The notes beneath the pieces were generated by a model that saw only the letters and a program-made list of their open reading frames with translations, ran no database searches and was not told where the DNA came from. Position numbers and translations under genes: made by a program. A DNA stretch of 64,000 bases from Gossypium raimondii (Eukaryota; Streptophyta; Magnoliopsida; Malvales; Malvaceae): NCBI RefSeq assembly GCF_025698545.1, contig NC_068569.1:8990001-9054000 (forward strand), read 5' to 3'. Positions 27,436 through 37,018 of the stretch are shown piece by piece (position 1 is the first letter of the stretch; every line of letters begins with the position of its first letter).

Positions 27436-27634
27436 GCAGAAGGAGAGAAAGAAAGAAAGAAAGGAGAGGAAAGAAAGAAAGAAAGAAAGAAAGGGGAGGA
27501 AAGAAAGAAAAGGAAAGGAGAAGAGAAAAAAGGAAAGAAAGAAGAAGAAAAAAGAAAGAAGGAAGGAAAGAAAGGGAAAGGAGAAGAGAAAAAGAAGAAG
27601 AAGAAGAGGAAGAAAGGAAAAAAAGGAAAAAAAG
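27436..27634 (+). repeat. Polypurine (GAAAG/GGAAA) tract
   Basis: About 200 bp of almost pure purine on the plus strand, built from AAGAAAGAAAG and GGAAAGG units, sits just inside the left terminal repeat. Three overlapping Lys/Glu/Arg-rich open frames cross it; all are translations of the repeat and not genes. Confidence 0.9.
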
Positions 27635-27899
27635 GTAATTTTATTAATAAGTTTGAATTTTTTGTAATATTTATGTGTTTAAAATTTATGTAATGTAATT
27701 ATAGTTATTTTATTATTTTATTTAGCATATATATTTTATTAAATATATTTAGAATGAAAAAATAAGTTAAAGTACATTATATGTTGATTAGGGAATTTTT
27801 TATGAAATTTAGTTATGAATTTGAAAATAAAATTTTAGGAAAATAGCATTAAAAGAAAATGACAAAGAAGTATGTTTTAGAAAACACAAAATACGAAAA

Positions 27900-28830
27900 G
27901 AAAAACGAGAATTGTATATTTATTGAAAATAAATAAATGCGAAAAAGAAATGCGAAAATGTACATGAAATAAATGTAAAACATAATAAATTGAAAATAAT
28001 GTAAAATTATAAAATAAAAATTACGTTTTTTAAATAATAATATGTGGATTAAAAAATACGAATAAATGGTCAAGAAAGACTGTACTAGTAAATGTTATTA
28101 AAAATTCAGAAATAATTTATAGAATTAATGGAAAAAATATAGTGAAATAATATAAAATAATAAAATACAAAAAATATAGTTTTATTGAAAGTAATAAAAT
28201 CGGAAAAATAATAATACGACCAAAGGCGGGGGATGGGTTTATTTCGGGTTATTTACCAAAATATAACAAAAAATATAAAAATATTATAAAGTTTTATTTT
28301 ATTTACCAAAAGAATAGAGGAAAAAATGGTTATGGAGGGAATAAAAGGCGGTACCAATATGTGGGTAATTACTTTTAATCCCTTATTATTTATTAATAAA
28401 TTTCAAACATTATGCACTGAAATAATGTAAAATTATAAAAGACTAAGTTAATGATATTTTTAAAGTAATAAAATGCGGAGAAAAAAATACGAACATATGG
28501 CGTAAGTAAGAGTGTATTACTCACTTTTTAAAATTCGAAACAATTAATACAAAATATTTCAAAGAAAATGTACTGAAATAATTTAAAACAATAAAATAGG
28601 AGAATAATATATTTTTATTTAAAGTAATAAAGATTGAGAAAATTATACGAACAAAGGGCGGGGGTAAGGGTTAAGTTTTTACAAAGAAATTAATTTAAAT
28701 AACAAACTCGATTAATAAATTTCAAACATTATGCGTTGAAAGAATGTAAAAATATAAAATTAGGAATTATGATATTTTTAAAGGAATAAAATGCGCAGAA
28801 AAAAATACGAATAAATGGCCGAAATACGAT
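27900..28830 (+). repeat. Degenerate ~160-bp tandem repeats upstream of the PMD gene
   Basis: A unit containing AAGTAATAAAATGCGGA followed by AAAAAATACGAATAAATGG recurs near 28036, 28193, 28466, 28629 and 28786, with a weaker copy near 28310. Several copies end in AAAGGCGGGGG. The array fills the space between the left terminal repeat and the first PMD exon. Confidence 0.6.
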
Positions 28831-28868
28831 TTTTTTACTAACTTTTTTTTCAACTTGCAGGCATTGCA

Positions 28869-30851
28869 ATGGCTGAATTGATTTGAAGCGATATTAGACA
28901 CATATCTAATGCGGCTAATAACGAGGTATTATTTATTATTTGTTAATCAGGAGTTCTATTTATTTAAAAAGGATATACGCAGTATATAGAAATAAATTAT
29001 GCAATCGTAATATTTTTTCTGTTATTTAACACTATCAGGACTCGTATCGAGTATTAAGGGGCCGCGTGAGTGTTTTAAAGATAGCTCTAGATGCACGATT
29101 TATGCCGTACCTGGAGCTAGCCGAATTTGGGTCAGTCGCATTGATCCGGTCCTCCGACTTGCGATTTGATCTATTATCCACGCTAGTGGAGCGGTGGCGT
29201 CCGGAGACCCATACTTTCCATTTTCCGTGCGGGGAGTGCACGGTGACGTTAGAGGACGTTGCAGTGCAGCTTGGACTCCCAGTTGACGGGAATCCCATTA
29301 CGGGACTATCTTCATTAACCGATCCGGCTGCGGTTTGCTATAAACTCCTAGGAGAGTCACCAAAGGACGGTGATAAATATTTTTCCACAATAAAATTTAC
29401 ATGGCTAAGAGCCAAAATTTGTCGACTATCAGCGACCGCCAGTGAAGGTGAGTTGATGTGCGCTGCTCGAGCGTACATCATGCATTTGATAGGGGCACTA
29501 CTCATGCCCGATGCAAACGGCGACAGTGTTCATTTGTCGTACTTGCCTCTGCTTGCTGATTTGTCCACAGCTAGGTCGTACAGTTGGGGTTCGGCTGTTC
29601 TAGCAATGCTGTACAAGGAGCTTTGTCGGGCGACAGACCCGCAATGTAAAGACATCGGCGGTTGCCTCATACTGCTGCAGTCATGGGCACTTTATCGGAT
29701 GCCGTTTTTGGCACACGTTAGTCACTAACCCTATCTATATCCACTGCCACTCAGGTGAGAAAATAAAAATTGTCATTATTTGTAGTCATAATATATTGAG
29801 TAATGTTACCAACCCTAAACCATATACTTTTTTTGGTAGGTGGACGACCCGTCCCAGCATCGGGAAGTCATGTGATGTCCCGATATACCGCATGAGGATT
29901 GAACAGCATGCCCGGGAAGGGGTAAGTTTCTATTGTAATATTCATGACATACATGGTATTTCTACATGTTTCTCACATGTTATCCGTCTAACTCGTTACA
30001 ATGTTATTACTCATGCAGTTTATATGGATGCCGTACCGGAGGCCGAAAATTGCAAATGTTGTACCCCCGTCCGCACTCGTTGATTCCCACACATGGTGCA
30101 CAAACACACCAATAATAAATTTCAACGTCGTCGAGTGGTATAACGGCGATCGGGTGCTTCGACAGTTTGGCTGCATCCAACATATCCCGGATCCGCCGTG
30201 CCAGTTGGGGGATGATCACGGCTTGACAAAGAGAGGAAGAGTTCAATTGGACTGGGGAATATATCACCGGAAATACGTCGCACTGTGGTACGATCGATTG
30301 CGCCGAATTCCTCAGATGGTTATGGCTACCGACCTGCAGCCATCCGCACAGTATATAGAATGGTACCATAGTCGCAGGAAGCCGTATTTACTTGGAGCGT
30401 AATCGACGATAATCCCCTCGTACGTTCAGCAAGTTGGGGGATCGAAAGCAGACAGCTCGATGGATCCGGATCCGATGGCATATTGTCCTTCAGAATCGCG
30501 GCGAGCCGAACAGTCGAGTTCAAGTGAGGAATCACTTGCTATCGTCCGGATCAGTTTGGCGGTGAATATTATTCGAGCTATGCAGAGGGCGAATATGCGT
30601 TCGATTTTGAACTGTTTGGATCCCCCCGGCCGCAGTACGGCATGCTCGGCCAACATGACACGTATCCGCTGCATTATGAGACACATGATGGTTCAAGTTC
30701 GTCGACGGCGAACGAGCGACAGGACATTCCCTCTATGTTTTCCACGCCCCCACCTGCGGACGATGAGGACGTTGGTCGTCGCCCAGGCCGTCAGCGTCGG
30801 CCTCCGCGTAAGTATACCCCCCGAACAACACCACCGAACCATCAACTGTAG
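28869..30851 (+). pseudogene. Plant mobile domain (PMD, MAIN-LIKE) gene inside the MULE, broken
   Basis: Candidate exons: 28869-28935, about 29039-29755, 29841-29920, 30020-30851. The main exon reads LKIALDARFMPYLELAEFGS, then FPCGECTVTLEDVAVQLGLP, LRAKICRLSA and WGSAVLAMLYKELCRAT, typical of the PMD (aminotransferase-like, PF10536). It continues as DVPIYRMRIEQHAR, FIWMPYRRP and VEWYNGDRVLRQFGC. Stops in the reading frame lie at 28884-28886 (sixth codon, TGA), 29726-29728 (TAA, followed by PYLYPLP) and 30400-30402 (TAA, followed by STIIP). A frameshift lies between about 30430 and 30560, before the Arg-rich tail that ends at 30849-30851. Functional MAIN/MAIL1 proteins act in nuclear gene silencing and meristem maintenance, and MULE-borne relatives are known. 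This copy cannot make the full protein. Confidence 0.82.
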
Positions 30852-31149
30852 GGGTTTAATGCACTTTTCTATAACTCGAATTATTTGTATTTTAGATATC
30901 TCGGATGTTCTGAATTTTATGTATATATATCAATGATTCAATTTTTTCATTATGTTAAAGCTCAATCGAATTATGAATGCCTCTATTTTCGATATAATCT
31001 TAATAATTCCACAACGCTCACATGGTACATTATAACTTATTCTGGAAACAATATGGATACACTTTAAGCGTAAGCATGTTTAATAAGAAAATTATTATTA
31101 ATAAAATTACCTTTTATAACAACATACATACAAATTTTATAGCTTTAGC

Positions 31150-33829
31150 TCAATTTCGCCCCGATCCCGACGACTGTCCAACATGAAAGTTTCGGTTAGG
31201 GCATTTATTCCGGCTATGACCAGTTAGCCTACATATTCCACAGCGCTTTCTGTCAGATTTCTCCCTAATGTCCATCTCATTACGGATTCTGTTTGACTGC
31301 GGACGACCCCTTGGATTCCTCTGTAGCCCTGTGTCTAGGAGAAGCTCGAAAGTCATCGGCGGCACCTCCCACGTAGATAGGTCCGGCAGGACGGGGAACT
31401 CATTCTTCCAGACACGCAATGTGCGCTTCAGCGTGTACACATCATCGACATATTGTTCCGCATCAACATTGACTTTAGCACACGTCTCCACGACATGCGC
31501 ACAGGGGTAATGAAGTGTTTCGAACTTCCTGCACTCGCACCGTCTGTTCCGGAGATCAACTCCGTAGGACCTAGGTCGACAACCGATGATCTCGGTAACT
31601 CGAAACGTTTCCAGTCGGCGTGAATATATTTCCACGTTTATTGACCTCGCCAACCGACGGTTTACGATCATTGTATCCCTCACATGTTCGACAAACACAT
31701 GTCCCGCCTGAATCTGGTCGACTTGCTGCCGACCCATTCTTGGCATCAAAGTGGCCAGCCTGTAGAAAGTAGCAGAAAATACCGATGCTATCGGAAGATG
31801 ACGTGTTTTCAACAGGACTGCGTTGATCCCCTCGACTAAGTTTGTGGTCATGTGGCCATAACAAAAGCCCTCGTCAGTACTTTGAGCCCACTGTCACGGC
31901 TCCATTGTGCGCAACCATTGTCGGAAAGATGTGTTTGTCTGCCCCTCCATATCACTCTCAAGTCGGGTCATTCTTTGTCGGAAAATATGTGGCTCTAACT
32001 CATACGCTGCATACGTATTAACGAAAAATAAGTTAAAGTAAGTCGATAACATCAAACATTACAGCTTATATTGAAAAGATAAGGTTATCATTTACCCATT
32101 GCCATGACTTGTCTCTTCCAGTCTGCATTCTTATAATCTTTATGGAAGTTTGACGCAATGTGACGAATGCAGTAAACGGATCTCCACGACACACCGGAAC
32201 GCCTAATAGCTGCAATTAAACCCTTCCCTCTATCAGAGATGATGCAAATGTTATCGTTCGTAATAACATACCTTCGCAGATTTGTGAGGAAGAATTCCCA
32301 AGACTCCATGTTCTCTTTATCTACGATAGCAAATGCTATCGGGAGCACGTTCATATCAGTCTTGAGCCACCGCAAGCAGCGATTCGTGTATATTTTCCAT
32401 ACAGCCAGGTCCCATCCACCTGCACAAGTGGCTTGCAGTGGGGAAATGCCCGCACACATGGTTCGAACGTCCAGAACATCCGATAGAAAATCTTTTTTGC
32501 CGGTTGTAACTGCTCATCCGGCCTGTAAGATAGAATTGTCTGCAACTCAATCACAGTCCCCGGTACGTACTCCCGCATAGCAGCTATCCAACCTTGAAGT
32601 TCGTTATATGACGAATCGTAATCCCCATACAGTTGCTCCATCGCCATCTGTTTAGCTACCCATGCCTTCCGATACGAGACTCGATACTGGAATCGTGCTT
32701 GCATTTTCGCAATGAGTACCGAAACTCTAATGGTCGGCATATCCTTCACCATTGGCATGATACAAGTACAAATAGTTTTCGAATCAAGTTTTCCATGATC
32801 TTCTGTCATACGTGTTGATGTGCATATATGAGGACCAACAAATTTTCGTATTTCCCACATCTGAGAACTTCTAATGAATGCAGCTCATACCCGCCATTTG
32901 CAGCCTTCCGCTGCCTTCCAACACTCCCCAACATATATTGTCAGAGTAGACACGGAGACTTTATAATCCACCGATATCTTCATACTGTAACGTTTAATGG
33001 TATATACGCACTCTTCTTTACAGCTGAATATCTGGCCTATGAATAACTCATCATCAGAAGATGTCACGGCCAGCCCGTGAGAATGAACTATTTCAGGGTA
33101 CTCCGGAAACTCAGATATATACGCTGCGTCGGGGTCTATGAGCGACATGTGTGGCCCAGGATTATTGTGGATCAGAATACGCCACATCTGCTCCCCGACC
33201 GAAGAAGCGTTAATGCCTTCATCGTTGTTGACATCTTCAGCGTCAATATCATCAGGTACATCGTCCACATCGGGATCAGCGTCACTATCGACCTCTTCAT
33301 CCCAATAATCGCCACCACCTTCTTCGCCGGCACCTTCTTCTTCACCACCAACCATGTCAACATCGGGTGTAATATTTAGGTCGATACCGATCCCACCCAT
33401 AGTTGATTCACTATCAACGTATGATATTGGAGCCACCATCCGCGGTTCTTTAGCCCCGTCTTCTTCATCAGATGCATTTTGCTCCATACCGACTAACTCA
33501 GCAAATAAGTGAATCGGTGCATTCTTCTCAGTCCCATTCCCACAATAGAGATCGACCATTGTCTCCACGTCTTCGTCGTCTACAAGTTCCATTTCGACGA
33601 ATTTGACCGGATTTGTCGAAATTGGAAACTTGTAGAAAATTTTTGATATCCTTCTCCCACAACGTCTATGGATTTTTGCATTAATCATTGCCTTCATTTC
33701 ATCGAACGATACATTTCTATTAAATCTCATTGCTATTTGTTGCCGACATTCAAATACACATCCAACACTTGTTGTCAATATGACTCCATCGAAATAAACG
33801 CATACAAGAAACTTAGCATCCATCTTCAA
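31150..33829 (-). pseudogene. MURA-type MULE transposase, broken
   Basis: Read on the minus strand from 33829. The first part has an N-terminal PB1-like region (KFLVCVYFDG), then a long Asp/Glu-rich linker, then the MuDR DNA-binding type region (IGQIFSCKEECVYTIKRYS) up to CKWRV. A TGA at 32887-32885 stops the frame, and the homology continues directly (AAFIRSSQMWEIRKF). The catalytic region has the first Asp in VQVDGTWLYG, then frame changes between about 32420 and 32350, then VLPIAFAIVDKENMESWEFF and the second Asp in ISDRGKGL. After an intron (about 32095-32007) comes a second stop at 31896-31894, then MTTNLVEGIN, a SWIM zinc finger (CECRKF...YPCAHV) and a CCHC knuckle (CGICRLTGHSRNKCP) near the C terminus. 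All expected domains are present, but two stops and at least one frameshift kill it. Confidence 0.88.
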
Positions 33830-34167
33830 TATTTAATCTGTAAAAAAACAAAATCTCATAAAATATCTCGAACGGTAACTGAATTACTTAAAAAAAATTT
33901 ATACTCAAAATAATAAACAAAATAATACACACTAAAATTATTAATTTTATACTACGAATAATATTATTAATTTTACACTCAAAATAATACACACTAAAAT
34001 TATTAATTTTACTAAAATAATAACTAACTATAATAATAATACTAGTTTTTACTAACTAGTTTATTTTCGTAAATAAAATAATAAGTAACCATAATAATAA
34101 TACTAGTTTTCGCTAACAATAATATTACTAAGTCACATCTTAATACATTAATAACATCTTCATACTA

Positions 34168-34193
34168 ACAACAACAACAACAACAACAACAAC

Positions 34194-34224
<31 letters not shown>
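34168..34224 (+). repeat. (AAC)n-(AAT)n microsatellite
   Basis: Trinucleotide repeats run first as AAC and then as AAT units, inside the MULE between MURA and the right terminal repeat. Confidence 0.85.
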
Positions 34225-34227
<3 letters not shown>

Positions 34228-34439
34228 TTATTTTGAGTTCTATTAATCTTAATAACTAAACTAAAACAAAAAATATTACAACATATACAAAATAATAACA
34301 ACAATATAATCAATTATTTTTAAAAAAATACCTCCTTTTTCTGCTCTCTTTCTCTCTTTTTCTCTTCTTCTCCGCACCAACTCTTTTTTTTTGTTGATTT
34401 TTCTCTTTTCAGCTTGGTAGAGGTCGTATTTATAATACG

Positions 34440-34693
34440 AGTGGTGCCGCCAATGGCATTGGCACCATTGGTGCCGCCAATGGTTTTGGCACCTTTGGTG
34501 CCGCCAATACCATTGGCGTGACCAGTGAGATGTCACTTCAGTCTGATTTTTTTTATCAGGTTTTTTTTTTAATTTTGGTTTTTTTGATATATTTTGGTAA
34601 ATAAAAAAAAGTTTATATATTTTGGTAAATAAAAAAAAACTTGTAGTATTTTGATAAATTTTTATTTTTTTATAATATTTTTGTAAAACACCC
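34440..34693 (-). repeat. Right terminal inverted repeat of the MULE
   Basis: Reverse complement of 27169-27420 with several small indels. The palindromic GCCAATGGnATTGGCACC units are better preserved here than on the left. An open frame at 34276-34860 crosses this repeat and is not a gene. Confidence 0.85.
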
Positions 34694-34702
34694 CACGATG
34701 AT

Positions 34703-37018
34703 TCATACAACCCTTTCATGCTCTCGCATTTGACAATAGACACATCTTTGCTAACTTGAAACAACAAAGGCAAAAAGCAACCCCAAAATACCTTGCATCG
34801 AAAAAGACAAAACCCATCACAACAGCGGGGTTGACCATTAATGCCCTCAATAGCTAACAAATTGAGGTGGACGCATTATTGAAAAAGGGCAAAGGGTGGA
34901 GAGGAAAGACTGCCAAAATGGAGGCTCTCACTCTCACCCCGCCGGCAAGCAAAGACTATTACCACTCTCGACATTTTGTGTAGACGTGCTCCAAACTTCT
35001 ACATCACATCTATATCAGCATAAATCAATGTCATGTTCACCCTTGTAAACCTTCAGTGGCGCGTGGGGGAAAAAATCCATGCAATTGATTTAATAAATTC
35101 ACACAAAATGAGAAAAACAGCATCATCATAATCATAAATACTTAATCTCCATGATTTCTTGCTAATGGATTGGGGTTTCCTCGAAATTTCAAATTTCAAA
35201 ACCCAAATTCTGAAAATATGGGTCCTATTTATTTTTAATGAAAAAACCCTTCCTTTTCCACAACAAAAGGTATCAGCCAGCTACTTCACTAGCTTCGGCC
35301 CACAAGCAGACACGACACAAAACATATAATGCCATATCCATTTTAAATTGACCACATAATCTTGAGTTAGTCATAACTCATAAGACAAAATAATATATCT
35401 ATATATATTTAACATTACATGTTTTGGAAGTTGTTATAAGATTCTTTGTACTTTTGTTTTTACTCTGTTTTGAAATCTCTCTTACCAAGTCTTTAGTTAG
35501 CTCAACCGTATCTTTGTCAATCATTTATATCCACCCCCACTTTCGACAGATTTGAATTTCAAGCTAATATCGAGAGAATTTAAGTACCCCCAGTTGACCA
35601 CCAAGTCCATTTTTTTTTCTTCCTCTGAGAAACAAAGCTGAAGAAGCTGAGAAGAAGTTTCAAGTTGGATTTGGGTGTAATTTTTGTTTTTTTGTTCAAG
35701 TGTCTAGCAAGCTTGGATTTTTCAGGTTTTTTTTTGGTCAAAGGTCTCTTCTTTTTGTTTTTACTGGAAATGGACTTTTCTGATGTTAATCTTTAGGATT
35801 AAAGATATCTTCTTTTTTATGACAAATTTCATTCTTCCCCTTCCCTTTCTTTATTTGAAATTATGAAATTGGGTTCTTGTTTATTTCTTTTATCTGCTTT
35901 TTTTAGTTTTTTTGTGAGGTTTAGAAAGATGCATGTAAGGAAAGGGCACTCATTATGGGTAATGGGTCAGCCTATGAGTTGTATCAGTATGGAAAAAGAA
36001 AAACCAAGTCCTTGGAGCACGAAAGGGGACCATTAAGATCTGTCCTTTGGATTGTTATTGTTTTACCTTTTAATTTTACATTGACTCAATTTGTTTCATC
36101 ATTTAATTGTGGTTTTGAATCTTTTTACTTAGTGGAAACTGAAAAAACCCTTGCTTTTTCCTTTTTGTCGATTTACTGTTTGCCCCACTACTTTTGAAAT
36201 CTCAGTTTTGGTTTCACTTATTTTTTTCCATCCATCAATCCACATTTTCATTAGACTTTTCATCCCTTTCAATGGGTATGAAAAGGGCAGAAAAGCAACC
36301 AACTTCTCTGCTTTTAAATAAACTTTGATTAACTCTTCAAGGGTTTGTCAAGTTTTCCCTTTGTTTGCTTGTTTTTTTTTAGGGTCACAATGGAAGCTGC
36401 TTTTGTGTTCCATAATTAGCAGTGGGAGATAACCCCACTTCTTTTTGTTTCTTATAATTGCATATTCTTTGCATCTAGTCATTTTCCTTTTCCTTTTTTT
36501 TTTTTGTGTTAATTATATCCTCATAATATTCCCAGCTTTTGCTTTAGCTCTGATTTTCATGAAGTGGGAAAGCAATTCATTAACTCTGAAATGGTTTCAA
36601 AGATATTTTGTTTTTCTACAAAATTTCCTTTTTGAAATAATTTCTACTTCAATATCTGTTGGTTGTATGTGATTTAAATCAAAGGTGCCAGGATGAGTTT
36701 ATTTTGATTTGTATGGTTGTGTTGAAAATGACTGGTAGCTGTGCATTCATTGACTTCCTTTGTCCTCACCTGCATATTCACAAGCCATATAGTACTCTGT
36801 CCAAAAACAACTCATTCTTACAAAAGATCATTGATGACCAAATCTATCTTAAGTTTCCCAAATTTAAAATTCTAGAAAAAATAAAAATAGTCTTTTGATG
36901 TTTGAATTGCAGAATTTATGATGCTTGTTTGCATATGGGGGTGATATAGAAGCCAAGCTATTTTGGAAATTCCAGGGTCCTCTCTATTTGGAAGAAAGCT
37001 AAATCCCATGAATACAAG
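34703..37018 (+). promoter_or_regulatory. Upstream region and leader of the DUF547 gene
   Basis: 34.7-35.6 kb is spacer and promoter. A purine-rich leader (AAGCTGAAGAAGCTGAGAAG, 35636-35655) and T-rich tracts suggest transcription begins near 35.6 kb. A leader exon may span about 35600-36040 and end near an intron that closes at a CAG acceptor at about 36910-36912. An ATG at 35955 opens an 80-codon frame (GNGSAYELYQYGKRKT) that is not joined in frame to the main protein. A 15-codon upstream ORF at 37008-37052 overlaps the main start out of frame. These leader ATGs may dampen translation. No transcript evidence is available. Confidence 0.4.

Larger units (their letters stand above)
27160..34702. 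mobile_element. 7.5-kb Mutator-like element (MULE) carrying a PMD gene and a MURA transposase
   Basis: The element body is 27169-34693. The two ends read GGGTCTTTTACAAAAATATT and, reverse-complemented, GGGTGTTTTACAAAAATATT. The match continues inward for roughly 250 bp through TACCAAAATA tracts and GC-rich palindromes. The flanks CACCATGAT (27160-27168) and CACGATGAT (34694-34702) are a 9-bp target-site duplication with one mismatch, the size typical of Mutator. Inside, a plant mobile domain gene (+) and a MURA gene (-) converge with ~300 bp between them. Both are broken, so the element is presumably immobile unless helped in trans. Confidence 0.92.

Noticed and set aside
27370-27693. Three overlapping Lys/Arg/Glu-rich open frames
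   Set aside because: They are translations of a polypurine repeat in three frames, with no domain and no splice context.
34276-34860. 194-codon minus-strand frame
   Set aside because: It runs across the MULE right terminal repeat and its target site into host DNA, so it cannot be an old gene.
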